Of a stretch of DNA of 64,000 nt, positions 24,839-33,897 are shown piece by piece. The stretch is from an uncultured Opitutales bacterium (GTDB lineage Bacteria > Verrucomicrobiota > Verrucomicrobiia > Opitutales > Intestinicryptomonadaceae). A model generated the notes under the pieces. It saw nothing but the letters and a program-made list of their open reading frames with translations. It was not told the DNA's origin and ran no database searches. Positions within the stretch are counted from its first letter, which is position 1. Every line of letters begins with the position of its first letter. The stretch covers positions 186,001 to 250,000 of the forward strand of contig CALXLK010000001.1 of assembly GCA_944389175.1 (NCBI GenBank). Reading direction: 5' to 3'. Both the position numbers and the translations under genes were made by a program.

Positions 24839-25504
24839 ATGAAGAGGTTGGCAAAATCAAACGACGGCGCAATATTGTTGGAGTTTGTCTTGTGCTTTCC
24901 AATACTTGTGGTGCTGTTTTTGTTCGCGGTGCAGTTTTCCTACATAATGATAGCCTGGCAGGTTGTGCATTATTCGGCCTATATGGGGGCTCGCTCCGCC
25001 ATGACGGAGAATGTCATAAAAAGAAAGGGCAAGGCGGAAAAAGTTGTAAAGCGCATACTTGCGGTCGTGTCGGCGTCTCCTTCAGATTCAAAAGAGTCAA
25101 AAGACAGGGCTAAAGACGAATTTTGCAAGCTCGACGGTTGGGGTTGGCTTCCGAATACAAAATATCTCGACCAGCAGGTTGATGTGGACATTTCCATGAC
25201 AAATCTCGATCCGCGCGGCGTAATATGCACTGTCAAGTTCAAGGCGTTTTTGACTGTTCCGGTTGCGGGGCGCCTAATAAGCTTCTTTGCAAAAGAGGAT
25301 AAATCCGAGGAGGAGAAAAAATGGCAGGATTTGCTCGACAACCAGGCCTACGCGTTAAATCCGGCGCTTATAGAATATTCCAATGAAATTGAGCTGGACT
25401 CGGGCGAGAAGGAGAAGCTTAAAATACCGTATATAACTTTAACATCATCAAGCGCGGTGGCAATCCCGTATTCAACTTTAAAATATCCCATTGCTCTGGA
25501 ATGA
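24839..25504 (+). CDS. tadE: TadE-like pseudopilin
   Basis: This 221-residue protein has an N-terminal NDG-AILLEF cleavage motif (Gly at -1, Glu-Phe at +5/+6) followed by VLCFPILVVLFLFAVQFSYI, typical of TadE minor pilins. The rest is a periplasmic domain including QVVHYSAYMGARSA. The start follows tadV by 13 bp, and the stop overlaps the next gene (ATGA). Confidence 0.85.
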   Translation: MKRLAKSNDGAILLEFVLCFPILVVLFLFAVQFSYIMIAWQVVHYSAYMGARSAMTENVIKRKGKAEKVVKRILAVVSASPSDSKESKDRAKDEFCKLDGWGWLPNTKYLDQQVDVDISMTNLDPRGVICTVKFKAFLTVPVAGRLISFFAKEDKSEEEKKWQDLLDNQAYALNPALIEYSNEIELDSGEKEKLKIPYITLTSSSAVAIPYSTLKYPIALE

Positions 25505-27219
25505 AGGCTCCGACGAATATTTTTGGCGTGTTTTTAGGGCGTTGCGGTTTGCTTTGCCGCGGTTCCGACGGGGCTGCCCTTGCCATAACCCTGGCTTTTA
25601 TGCTTCCGGTGAGCATACTGTTCATAGGAATTTACGGGGTGGGGGAAGTTGTCAGGAACAAGATAGAACTTCAAAATGCCGCCGATGCCGCCGCTTATTC
25701 TGCGGCGGTTGTCCAGGCGGATTATCTCAGTCGCATGGCAACCGTCAACAAGGCCATGGCATGGACTTATGTCGACTTGCAGCGGCGCTCTTTGGACGCG
25801 GCTATGGATTTATTTTGTGCGTACGTCTTGGAGCAGTTTAACAAGGATATGAAAAACTGCCAGACGCGCAACAGGCCGTGCCACATGCATGCTCCGGGGG
25901 TAAACTACAATTGCGGAACCGATATTGCCGTTAGCGATATCGCCTTGGAGCTTCTCGGTTCCGGATTGGGCATTCCGGCGGTTGCGGAGAAATTTAACGG
26001 TCAGGATTTTTTAGGCAGGATGCTTCTCTCCCAGCTTGTGCATATTAGCATAGCCAACGTTAGGGGCAAAGGTTCCTTGGCAAATATGCCCAAAGTTTAC
26101 AAGTACAGTTATTCCATCATAAAGATGACGAAGAAACTTAAAGACCTGCACTCCGAATATCCTAAGAAAATAAAGCAGACTGCAAGGGAGGTCGCCGTTG
26201 CCAACATGATGGAATGCAAGGACGATTACATCATAAATGTCACGACCGGAAACGAGAATTTAAGCTTCTTCTTTATGGTTGGCGGCGAGGATAGCGAGAA
26301 GGCTTTTATATCTTTTGCGGATCCCACCTTGAAAGATTTTTCTCCAAAGAGCGTCTTTGGGCCGGGCACCGACGATTGGATAGTCCGTAAGGGAAATATA
26401 GGCTTTTGGCGGGTGTACAAACAGACAGAAACCCATCTGCTTGCAAAGTGGGATTGGTTTTGGACAAGGTGGGTGCATGTTCAGTTATTTGACGTTCCTT
26501 TACATCTTCCCCCTATCGCTTCGGGTGGCGGATACGGCAGGGGGCATCCGGTGTACCATGGCTACGATAGCATCTTTAAAGTGATAAAGCAGAACCTGCC
26601 AATAGGTCTTGCCGTTATGCCGGCGGAGCCTATAACTCTGACGCCGGAATTTTTTGGCAAATCGGGCTCTATAACGGTTGCCATAGCGAGAAAAACGCCG
26701 AATCCGCTTTCGGCTTTTACGCCGTCGGGGCGGTCGATGACGGCGCCGGGGATTCTTTCGGCATTCAATGTCAGCGCCGCGGGGGGAAACAGGCCGGAGT
26801 ATATGTGCGCAATAGCGTCGGCGCGGGCGGCGTATAAGCAGTACGATTCCGACAAGAAAAAGAAGCTCAATAGCTCCGACTACACCGTTGGATATGTCAA
26901 GGCCGACGGCGAAAAGACCTGGAATTTGGTGGAGACGGATTGGGATGCCGTCTTTCTTCCGGTAAAGCATGCTTGGGATTTGTGCGCCGGGGTATCCATA
27001 GCCCAGACCTTTGCCCCGGACCCTCTTTCCGGGGGAAATATTCTCAAGACGGTGATGCTCGACAAGAAAAACTGGACGGACAAGGACGGCAAAAAAGTGG
27101 AAGAGAAAAACCTGCCTGATTGGGAGAACTTGAAAGCTCCCGGAGGCCTTGTGAAAGACGAGAACTCCAAGGACGGCAAGCTTAATTGGGAGAAGCTAAG
27201 CGCGTATTTGGGGCACTGA
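25501..27219 (+). CDS. tadG: TadG-like putative minor pilin / Flp pilus-assembly protein
   Basis: This 572-residue protein has the TadG-type N-terminus: SDGAALAITLAFMLPVSILF as membrane segment, then NKIELQNAADAAAYSAAVV, the diagnostic AADAAAxSAA stretch. The large C-terminal region is periplasmic and without a von Willebrand A domain that I can recognise. It contains two Cys pairs (MKNCQTRNRPCHMH, NYNCG). TadG is thought to anchor or tip the pilus. Start and stop overlap the neighbours (ATGA; TGATG), so it is translationally coupled within the operon. Confidence 0.78.
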   Translation: MKAPTNIFGVFLGRCGLLCRGSDGAALAITLAFMLPVSILFIGIYGVGEVVRNKIELQNAADAAAYSAAVVQADYLSRMATVNKAMAWTYVDLQRRSLDAAMDLFCAYVLEQFNKDMKNCQTRNRPCHMHAPGVNYNCGTDIAVSDIALELLGSGLGIPAVAEKFNGQDFLGRMLLSQLVHISIANVRGKGSLANMPKVYKYSYSIIKMTKKLKDLHSEYPKKIKQTAREVAVANMMECKDDYIINVTTGNENLSFFFMVGGEDSEKAFISFADPTLKDFSPKSVFGPGTDDWIVRKGNIGFWRVYKQTETHLLAKWDWFWTRWVHVQLFDVPLHLPPIASGGGYGRGHPVYHGYDSIFKVIKQNLPIGLAVMPAEPITLTPEFFGKSGSITVAIARKTPNPLSAFTPSGRSMTAPGILSAFNVSAAGGNRPEYMCAIASARAAYKQYDSDKKKKLNSSDYTVGYVKADGEKTWNLVETDWDAVFLPVKHAWDLCAGVSIAQTFAPDPLSGGNILKTVMLDKKNWTDKDGKKVEEKNLPDWENLKAPGGLVKDENSKDGKLNWEKLSAYLGH

Positions 27220-27917
27220 TGGATATGCAAAAATTATTGACCAGATTGTTCCGTTGCTCAGGGGGATCCGTCCTGATGGAGTTTGTCATGGTCTTGCCCG
27301 TATATCTGGCCACATTGGGAGGCATAATATGGATGGGGGAGAAATCGCTCGACGCAATAAGCTTGAGGTCGGCGAACCACTGGAGCGCATTTATGGCCGG
27401 CAACAGATTTTCCGTGCGCACTCCGGCAACCCTCGGGCTGACGAAACTTTTTCCGCGCGCCACCGCAGTGTACGACTCCACAAAGCGCTCTCTTGTCGAC
27501 GAGCATTCCTATTTGCAGTTCATAGGCTCCAAGGTCGGCATACTTCAGTCTACCCCGGAAATCTTGGGCAATTGGATAAATGCGCCGTATACGGTCGTCG
27601 GAGAGAACGCATCCTCGTCCATCATACCGGATATAACAATGACTTCGTCCCGCTACGGCAATGATTATACAATGGCTATAATAATGCGTTCAAAGGGGTC
27701 TTCATCAGCCAAGAGGCACTGGCATTCGAGCCTTGTTGCAGACAAGGACCTCTGGGAATTTGATGGCAAGGAGGATTCATATCCAAAAAAATGGGAGCTT
27801 GAAATTCTCAAAGACGCAAAACATACCGACGACACCAAAACTTTTGAGGACGAGCCTAAAAAAATAGATTTCTACGAGCGGTACGAAGAATACAAAAAGT
27901 GGAGCGTATCAAAATGA
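27219..27917 (+). CDS. second TadE-like pseudopilin
   Basis: This 232-residue protein starts at the ATG overlapping the tadG stop. The leader LFRCSGG is followed by SVLMEFVMVLPVYLATLGGI, with Gly at -1 and Glu-Phe at +5/+6, as in TadE. The periplasmic part is unique in sequence. A TadE/TadE/TadG set is expected for minor pilins that prime or cap the fibre. The stop overlaps the next start (ATGA). Confidence 0.78.
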   Translation: MDMQKLLTRLFRCSGGSVLMEFVMVLPVYLATLGGIIWMGEKSLDAISLRSANHWSAFMAGNRFSVRTPATLGLTKLFPRATAVYDSTKRSLVDEHSYLQFIGSKVGILQSTPEILGNWINAPYTVVGENASSSIIPDITMTSSRYGNDYTMAIIMRSKGSSSAKRHWHSSLVADKDLWEFDGKEDSYPKKWELEILKDAKHTDDTKTFEDEPKKIDFYERYEEYKKWSVSK

Positions 27918-28405
27918 CGGGGGCTTTCGCCAAGGTTTTTTTCATTACATTTGCCCTCGGAATGGCCGCTGTTTTCTTGATGAACGGGTATGTTATGCAT
28001 GGGGAAAGCTCAGACTCTGCGCGTGCTACCAACGGCGTTGTGAAAAGCCTTGGCAAGAATATAGCCCCCGACAATGCCTATGAGCTTCTCGGGCCTTTGA
28101 AGCTTCCCGTATCAGTTGTGTCTTCTCAGCAGGGAGTAAAAGGCGGGTGGGAATTTTCCGGATTCCTCAATGCAAACTTTGTATCCGCACGCGCCCAGCT
28201 CGACTCGTGGATGCAAAACCAGGGCTGGATTCCGGAGAATAAAATAAGCCTGGACGAAAGCATAGAGCCGAGAGTAATATTGACATTCAGCCGCGGCTCT
28301 CAAGAAATGACTATGTTTCTGTGGAAGATCTCCACAGACTCCACCGGTTTTGCGTACAAGCGCGAGTATATAAACAAAGAGGATGATTCAGATGAACTCA
28401 AATAG
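27914..28405 (+). CDS. single-pass membrane protein of Tad operon, unknown
   Basis: This 163-residue protein has one N-terminal membrane segment (FAKVFFITFALGMAAVFLMN). A periplasmic domain of about 130 residues follows, including FVSARAQLDSWMQNQGW and a beta-rich end VILTFSRGSQEMTMFLWK. I do not recognise a family. It is coupled by overlap to the upstream pseudopilin and to the ATPase downstream, so it is probably part of the inner-membrane platform. Confidence 0.65.
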   Translation: MTGAFAKVFFITFALGMAAVFLMNGYVMHGESSDSARATNGVVKSLGKNIAPDNAYELLGPLKLPVSVVSSQQGVKGGWEFSGFLNANFVSARAQLDSWMQNQGWIPENKISLDESIEPRVILTFSRGSQEMTMFLWKISTDSTGFAYKREYINKEDDSDELK

Positions 28406-29465
28406 CGATTTTCTCGTTTTATTTCTGGCTCCGGTAAGGGAGTTTCTCGAGGACGATAGCGTCTCCGAGATTCTCATAAACGGCGCGTCTCAGATATACG
28501 TCGAACGCCGCGGTAAGCTTGAGCTTACATCGGCCAAATTTGCGGGCGAAGCCCAACTTATGGCCGCCGCCGCAAACATAGCAAAATCAGTCGACAGGAT
28601 TCTCGACGAGCGCCACCCGGATCTGGACGCGAGGCTTCCCGACGGTTCGCGCGTGCATGCGACCATACCGCCCATAAGCCGCTGCGGAACTATTATATCC
28701 ATACGCAAGTTCAAGAAGGATATTCTTACCTTGGATAAGCTCGAATCTTTCTCAAGCATTCCGCATGAGGGCGCGTTGCTGTTGAACGCAATAGTGAAAC
28801 TGCGCAAGAATACGATAGTATCGGGGGGGACGTCGTCGGGAAAGACCTCCGTGCTGAACGCCATGAGCGGCCTCATTCCAGAAAAAGACCGCATACTTGT
28901 TCTTGAGGATGCCAGCGAATTGCAGCTCCAGCAAAAGCACTGCGTATATTTTGAAACGAGAAAGCCCGATAAGAACGGCGAGGGAGAATTTTCCATAAGA
29001 GACCTCGTCATAGCCTCGCTAAGGCTTCGCCCGGACAGGCTTGTCATTGGCGAGATACGCGGCAAGGAGGCTCTGGATTTGCTTCAGGCTATGAATACGG
29101 GGCATTCGGGGTCTATGTCCACAATACACGCAAACTCTCCGATAGACGCTCTCAGGCGCATGGAGACTTGCGCGCTCATGAGTGGAGTTGAGCTTCCGCT
29201 AAGCGCGGTTAGGATGCAGGTTGCCTCCGCTATAAATTGCCTCGTGCATACAATGCGCCTTCCGGACGGCTCGAGAAAAGTTGTAGACATATCGGAAGTC
29301 CTGCCGTTGGAAAACGGGGATTACAAGACCAGCAAGCTTATGGAGTGGAAGACAAAATCCATCTCGCCAGACGGTACCGTATGCGGGGCTTTCCGCCTTT
29401 GCAATAGGCCCTCGTTTGCGGGCGAGGCGCAGATCATGGGAATAGAGCTTCCTCAATATTCATAG
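28392..29465 (+). CDS. CpaF/TadA-type secretion ATPase (second copy in locus)
   Basis: This 357-residue hexameric secretion ATPase has an N-terminal domain VSEILINGASQIYVERRGK. Walker A is GGTSSGKTSVLN at about 145-155. The Asp-box region is ILVLEDASELQL, Walker B is RLVIGEIRGKEALDLLQAMN, and the His box is GSMSTIHANSP. It is shorter than the FHA-fused TadA on the other strand and has no N-terminal FHA. ATG 28392 is preferred because AGAGG lies 9 bp upstream; an ATG at 28383 has no spacing. Two motor ATPases in one Tad locus suggest separate extension and retraction or specialised functions. Confidence 0.9.
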   Translation: MNSNSDFLVLFLAPVREFLEDDSVSEILINGASQIYVERRGKLELTSAKFAGEAQLMAAAANIAKSVDRILDERHPDLDARLPDGSRVHATIPPISRCGTIISIRKFKKDILTLDKLESFSSIPHEGALLLNAIVKLRKNTIVSGGTSSGKTSVLNAMSGLIPEKDRILVLEDASELQLQQKHCVYFETRKPDKNGEGEFSIRDLVIASLRLRPDRLVIGEIRGKEALDLLQAMNTGHSGSMSTIHANSPIDALRRMETCALMSGVELPLSAVRMQVASAINCLVHTMRLPDGSRKVVDISEVLPLENGDYKTSKLMEWKTKSISPDGTVCGAFRLCNRPSFAGEAQIMGIELPQYS

Positions 29466-29470
29466 AGCCT

Positions 29471-30298
29471 ATGCCGTTTTTATTTTCGGGAGAGATTCTT
29501 GCAAAATATACTCTTGTAAGGCCGGTCAAATGCTCTAAAGACGCGGAAGTGTGGATAGCATATTGCCAAGACGGCAGATATTGCATACTGAAAGTCGCCC
29601 GCGGCGCCAGTGCGGCGGCAAAACGCCTCATCGCGGCTGCGAGGCTCGTCGGAAATTTAAACTGTGCCCATATCGCCCGCGTGTTCGATTGCGGAATGTC
29701 CGAATCTGGATTTGCCTATGCTGCGTTGGAATACGCGGGGGGCGGAAGCATTGAATCGAGGCTTTCTAAATTCGGCAGATTGACTCTCGGGCAGACCGTA
29801 GAGATGCTCTACGGTGTTCTCGAAGCCCTTTGCCTCCTGCACAAAGCCGGCGTTGTCCACCGCGATTTAAAGCCCGCAAACATATGGATATCCGATAATG
29901 GAAGCGCCATTGTCGGAGACTTCGGCATCGCAAAACTTCCAAATTTTCCCGATGAGGACAATTCCGTATTCGGGTCGGCGCCGTATATGTCTCCGGAGCA
30001 GGCCAAAAATTCCGCAAAAGTTGACGGCAGAAGCGATATTTTCAGTCTCGGGCTTGTGGCATATGAATCCCTTACGGGGCATAGCAGATATTCCGGGAAA
30101 AACTATGTGGAAATATTAAAACAGATTCTCTCCGATAGGAGATCTATATTTCCCGAGCTTGAGCCCATAGCGTCGGCTCCGCTTGCATCGCTTTTAGATT
30201 CCATGGCTTCTGCTTCTTTGGAGGGGCGCCCGGCGAGCGCGGGGGAAGTCATATCAAAGATGGATTCCATCGGGCTTCCGCGCGAACCCATCTTATGA
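29471..30298 (+). CDS. soluble Hanks-type Ser/Thr protein kinase
   Basis: This 275-residue kinase domain has no membrane segment and no sensor domain. The ATP-anchoring Lys (about 41) is in CILKVA. The catalytic loop HRDLKPANIW (about 129), DFGIAK (about 151), SAPYMSPEQA and GRSDIFSLGLVAYESLTG are all intact. The glycine-rich loop is degenerate (VKCSKDAEVWIA, no Gly) and the usual helix-C Glu is not obvious. It is the last gene of the plus-strand Tad operon, 5 bp after the ATPase, and overlaps the opposite operon end by 6 bp. Likely substrates are threonines on Tad proteins read by the FHA domains encoded opposite. Confidence 0.88.
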   Translation: MPFLFSGEILAKYTLVRPVKCSKDAEVWIAYCQDGRYCILKVARGASAAAKRLIAAARLVGNLNCAHIARVFDCGMSESGFAYAALEYAGGGSIESRLSKFGRLTLGQTVEMLYGVLEALCLLHKAGVVHRDLKPANIWISDNGSAIVGDFGIAKLPNFPDEDNSVFGSAPYMSPEQAKNSAKVDGRSDIFSLGLVAYESLTGHSRYSGKNYVEILKQILSDRRSIFPELEPIASAPLASLLDSMASASLEGRPASAGEVISKMDSIGLPREPIL

Positions 30299-31165
30299 CG
30301 GAATTTCTCCTGACTGTCTTTTTGAGAATTTAGTTTTGTACATTTTCCATCTGTGGGAACTTTTTGACATGTCTTCTATCCACTGCTTTGGATCGCGCGA
30401 TTTTGCCAGAAGGCACATCTCATTGTCGTCCATTCTAAACATGATGGGCAGGGGGTCGTATCCTGATTTGCATAGCTTGTCGCGCACTCTGCGGAGCCTC
30501 GCCCTAAGGGTTATTTCCCTAAATACGAGCGCCGCGGCCGGAGCGAGCGCAAGCATTCCAAGTAGCGGCATTCCCAAAATGAAAAGCACTGCGCATGCTT
30601 CAAATGAAACAATAGCCAAAGCCGGAATCTGCCACCTCCTGAAGAAATTTCCAAATATCCTTCTAAATCCAGAGCTTTCAACGCGTCTTGGAAACCACTC
30701 TTCGTACGCCGAATCGGGGTAGGGCATCTTTGCCGCGTGGCACATCTCGTGCGCAAGAATTGCAGCCGAGCGCAAAGTTCCTGCTTTCTTTAAAAATATG
30801 GCGGGGAGGAGTCCGTCTATCTCATATAAAATTCCCTCGCTAAAAATTCCTGTATGCTTTTTTGAAACCCAAGCGGGCATCCAGTCGGGGCGGAATTTGT
30901 AAAATTTCCATACTATGTCCGCCGCGGCGGAGCGCAGATTTTCTTCTATGGGATAGGCGCCTGCATATATGTCTTTAAAGCGCGAACTTCCTCTTCGTAT
31001 TTGGCCTATCTCTCCTATGAGCTTTTCAATGCGCTGTCTAAAATGCACTAGAGATTCATTTGGGCCTATGAGAATTCCGCATGAATCCAGCCCGGCCAGA
31101 GCGTCTGCAATCTCTTGTTCATTGTCCGCGGCCAATCCTTGAATGTGGCAAGAGAGGCTCTTCAT
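30293..31165 (-). CDS. membrane zinc metallopeptidase-like protein of Tad locus
   Basis: This 290-residue protein has a gluzincin-type zinc motif, AAILAHEMCHAAKMP (HExxH), with a nearby EEW that could supply the third ligand. Two adjacent hydrophobic segments (IPALAIVSFEACAVLFILG and PLLGMLALAPAAALVF) anchor it. The region before the motif is soluble and helical. The start ATG overlaps the stop of the small Flp-like pilin (ATGA), so they are translationally coupled. A role in maturing or turning over pilins is inferred; a member of the M48/M56-like peptidases is the closest guess. Confidence 0.6.
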   Translation of the reverse strand: MKSLSCHIQGLAADNEQEIADALAGLDSCGILIGPNESLVHFRQRIEKLIGEIGQIRRGSSRFKDIYAGAYPIEENLRSAAADIVWKFYKFRPDWMPAWVSKKHTGIFSEGILYEIDGLLPAIFLKKAGTLRSAAILAHEMCHAAKMPYPDSAYEEWFPRRVESSGFRRIFGNFFRRWQIPALAIVSFEACAVLFILGMPLLGMLALAPAAALVFREITLRARLRRVRDKLCKSGYDPLPIMFRMDDNEMCLLAKSRDPKQWIEDMSKSSHRWKMYKTKFSKRQSGEIPS

Positions 31166-31377
31166 GGAATTGGCAGCGATATTACTGTTACAATGCGCTG
31201 GTAAAAATGCACTATTTGTTCCCCTATGGACCCGAAATCTCCCCCGAGCCAAGACGAGCTGTATATCAACGCCGAAGCGCCAAATACAAGCGGCAAGATT
31301 GAGCACAGCAAGAGCGCGTATTCCAAAAGCACGGCGCGCCTTTTCAATATTCTGAATCTCTTAAAAGTGCTTTTCAT
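31162..31377 (-). CDS. second Flp-like small pilin
   Basis: This 71-residue protein has a basic leader (FKRFRILKRR) then AVLLEYALLLCSILPLVFGA, repeating the Arg-Ala-Val-x-x-Glu-Tyr pattern of the main Flp pilin. It has a shorter, non-Lys-rich C-terminus. Hydrophobic helix length and Glu at +5 support a Flp or pseudopilin. It is coupled by ATGA overlap to the metallopeptidase gene. The upstream gap to the FHA gene (31378-31506) holds no clear terminator. Confidence 0.7.
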   Translation of the reverse strand: MKSTFKRFRILKRRAVLLEYALLLCSILPLVFGASALIYSSSWLGGDFGSIGEQIVHFYQRIVTVISLPIP

Positions 31378-31506
31378 CTGCGGTTGTTTATTTTGCTTAT
31401 GCGTGCTGCGCGGGTTGTTGCAATCTTAACAATGGCATGAAAGATACATATTCGAAACAGAATTTCCAGCTTTATGCTTCGGATGTTTTTTATAGAATAT
31501 TTGGTA

Positions 31507-33897
31507 TTACTTCCATACCTGGTTTACGATAGGGTCTCCGGGAATTCCATTTGAGAGTATGTCGGCGGCTATGTCCTTCATTCTCTCGGAGTCTATCGGA
31601 TTGCTCTTCTCCCAGGTGGCATATTGCCTCTGCCTGAAAACGCGCCATTTCTTTGTAAAAGCGTCTATTTCGTCTTTTGATATGCTGCCGGGAGATGCAA
31701 AGTAAAAATAGGCCGCCTTAGACACGAAGAATTTTCGTCCGTCGGGATTCTCCTTAGATATGGAATCCAGAATCTTAAGGAGATTGTCGCGAGAGGAAAG
31801 AATGTCGCATACGTTCTTTTGCAAGTCTTTGATTTTTCCCTTTAGCATCCACTTGTTCTCCGGAATGCGGAACCACAGAAAGGCCTCTTCGGCAGCCTTG
31901 TAAGTTTCGCAAAGAAGTATGCATTTTGGGTGGTATTCCTCGGGAAGGAGTATTTCTGTGGAAAACAGATTCGTCGACAGCGACTGCACCTGCGAGATTA
32001 TGTCGTAGAAGTATTTAAATCCGAGAAGCTCGTCGTACTCGTCTGCAAAGGTGTCTTTTGCGCGTGGTGCGACAGGCTTGTTCAGGCTCTTAAATTCAAG
32101 GAGACTTTCCCACGTCTTTCTTGAATTGAACCTCTCTATAACTTTTGGAACTCCGCCATTTATGCCATACTGCCCGAGATCTGAAATTATGTATTTTAGC
32201 GCCCCTACATTCTTTAATATGAGCCCGTTTCTCTTGGCAATCTCCGACCTTAAGTTGGATATTGCCACATAGTTCAAACATTCGTCCGCCGATATGAAAT
32301 TTATGTCAGCAGAGATCTTGTCAAACTCGAGATTGTAGAAGTGTTCCTGGTTTGCCTTTACGGCGTTTATATTTGATTCTATCTTGGCAAGCAGCTCCTG
32401 GGCGTTTTGGGCTTTTGCCCTTACTGCGCCCATAGAGTCGTGCTTTATGGCGTCTATTTGCAGAATTAGCTTTTGAATGTCGGCGCTTTCCCAATTTATG
32501 GCGTTTAATGTGGCATCCAGTTTTTTTAGGTTTCCAACGTTTTTGCGCAGATCTGAAAGCTTCCGGGATATGTCGCCGCACAGCGGCTTAAGATAGTCGG
32601 GCTCAGACTTACCAAAGTCGGGCGCGGCAAAAGGTGTCTTTTCTATCTTTGATAGCTCCTGTATCATTCGCTCCGCGGGGAGATCCGTGTCGGAGAGTAT
32701 GTTGGACAAATTGTACATTTGAATAAGGCATGCTTTTGCATGGGCGGCCTCTTTCATGTACTCGGCCGCTTTCGATTCATCCCAGTTCCAGTCTACCTGG
32801 TTGTCGAGATTGAGCAGACCTATGCAAGAGGTTGCCTTTGCCCAGTTGGAGCTTGCAAGATATTCCTTGAACTTGTTGTAGACTTCAAAGACCGTCTCAT
32901 ACCGCGACAGCTCGCTTCGGTATTCGGGATATTCCGACGCAAATTTTCCAAACTCCCTCGAATACGGAAGCTGCGCCAAGAGAACTTTTGCCCCGTCGAA
33001 ATTGTTGTTCTTAAGCTGCTTATCATATAGGCTAAGTATGTCTTCCGAACGCGGCGTAAACGCATAGAAAAGTCCAAATCCAACAACCGTAATCAGCGCC
33101 GTAACCAGCACCGCAAAGAACTTTTTTGAGGCGTTTGTGCGGGTGTGTATTACGTTTCTGTCAAGGAAGCGGAGATCGTAAAAGGCTATGGAGATTATAT
33201 CCGAATCCATCAGCATTCTTTCCGACCTGCCCATTCTTGCCCCGTTTACATACGTCCCGTTCTGGCTGCCCAAATCTTTCAGCCATGTTTCGGCGTCTTC
33301 GGATATCTTTAGCTCGGCATGGTGACCCGAGACTACGTCGTCGTTTATTACAATGTCGTTGTCGTCCAGGGATCCTATTCTTATCTCAGGCTTTTCCAGG
33401 CGCATCATTTCCCCGGCGCGGGGGCCGTTTAGAAATTCCAGCCTATGGACATCGCAGGGAAGATCCGACGAATGCTCCGTGCTGCTTACAAAAAGCTCGC
33501 AATCGCCTATTGAGATTCTGTCGTTGGGGCGCAACTTTCTCGAAGTCGCAACCTTTCCCTTATATCTGAAATTCTTTCCCTTGCACGCTAAAAGAGTTAT
33601 CTCTTTCCTTCCCAAATTCAGGCGCGCGTGGAAGTCAGCTGCAGATTTATCTTCATCCGGTATTACCCAATCATTCTCGGGCGCATGTCCTATCTTGACA
33701 CAGTCCCCGAGAAGATCTGTCTTTTCCGAAAAAATCAGCCTGCCGCGGCACCTGAATTCCAAAAGGTAGGAGTATCCTCTATTTTGTCTCTTAGAATCTC
33801 CTTTCGATCGCCCGATAAGGTCTGCTATGCGCTTGAAAATTCCGCGCAGTCCGCGGGAGGTCTTCCCGTTTGCAGGTTTGTCGCCCTCGTATTTCAT
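31507..33897 (-). CDS. membrane protein with two FHA domains and large periplasmic region
   Basis: This 796-residue protein starts at the ATG 33897 (overlap with upstream stop, GGAG 8 bp before). A basic N-terminus is followed by FHA-1 (about 50-130), which is degenerate (no SxxH-type core). FHA-2 (about 140-225) is better preserved: RIGSLDDNDIVINDDVVSGH and DLGSQNGTYVNG. A single membrane segment (FFAVLVTALITVVGFGLFYAF) near residue 260 leads to about 520 residues of helical repeat-like sequence outside. It probably transmits cytoplasmic phospho-signals across the membrane. I know no named family for the C-terminal part. Confidence 0.75.
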   Translation of the reverse strand: MKYEGDKPANGKTSRGLRGIFKRIADLIGRSKGDSKRQNRGYSYLLEFRCRGRLIFSEKTDLLGDCVKIGHAPENDWVIPDEDKSAADFHARLNLGRKEITLLACKGKNFRYKGKVATSRKLRPNDRISIGDCELFVSSTEHSSDLPCDVHRLEFLNGPRAGEMMRLEKPEIRIGSLDDNDIVINDDVVSGHHAELKISEDAETWLKDLGSQNGTYVNGARMGRSERMLMDSDIISIAFYDLRFLDRNVIHTRTNASKKFFAVLVTALITVVGFGLFYAFTPRSEDILSLYDKQLKNNNFDGAKVLLAQLPYSREFGKFASEYPEYRSELSRYETVFEVYNKFKEYLASSNWAKATSCIGLLNLDNQVDWNWDESKAAEYMKEAAHAKACLIQMYNLSNILSDTDLPAERMIQELSKIEKTPFAAPDFGKSEPDYLKPLCGDISRKLSDLRKNVGNLKKLDATLNAINWESADIQKLILQIDAIKHDSMGAVRAKAQNAQELLAKIESNINAVKANQEHFYNLEFDKISADINFISADECLNYVAISNLRSEIAKRNGLILKNVGALKYIISDLGQYGINGGVPKVIERFNSRKTWESLLEFKSLNKPVAPRAKDTFADEYDELLGFKYFYDIISQVQSLSTNLFSTEILLPEEYHPKCILLCETYKAAEEAFLWFRIPENKWMLKGKIKDLQKNVCDILSSRDNLLKILDSISKENPDGRKFFVSKAAYFYFASPGSISKDEIDAFTKKWRVFRQRQYATWEKSNPIDSERMKDIAADILSNGIPGDPIVNQVWK

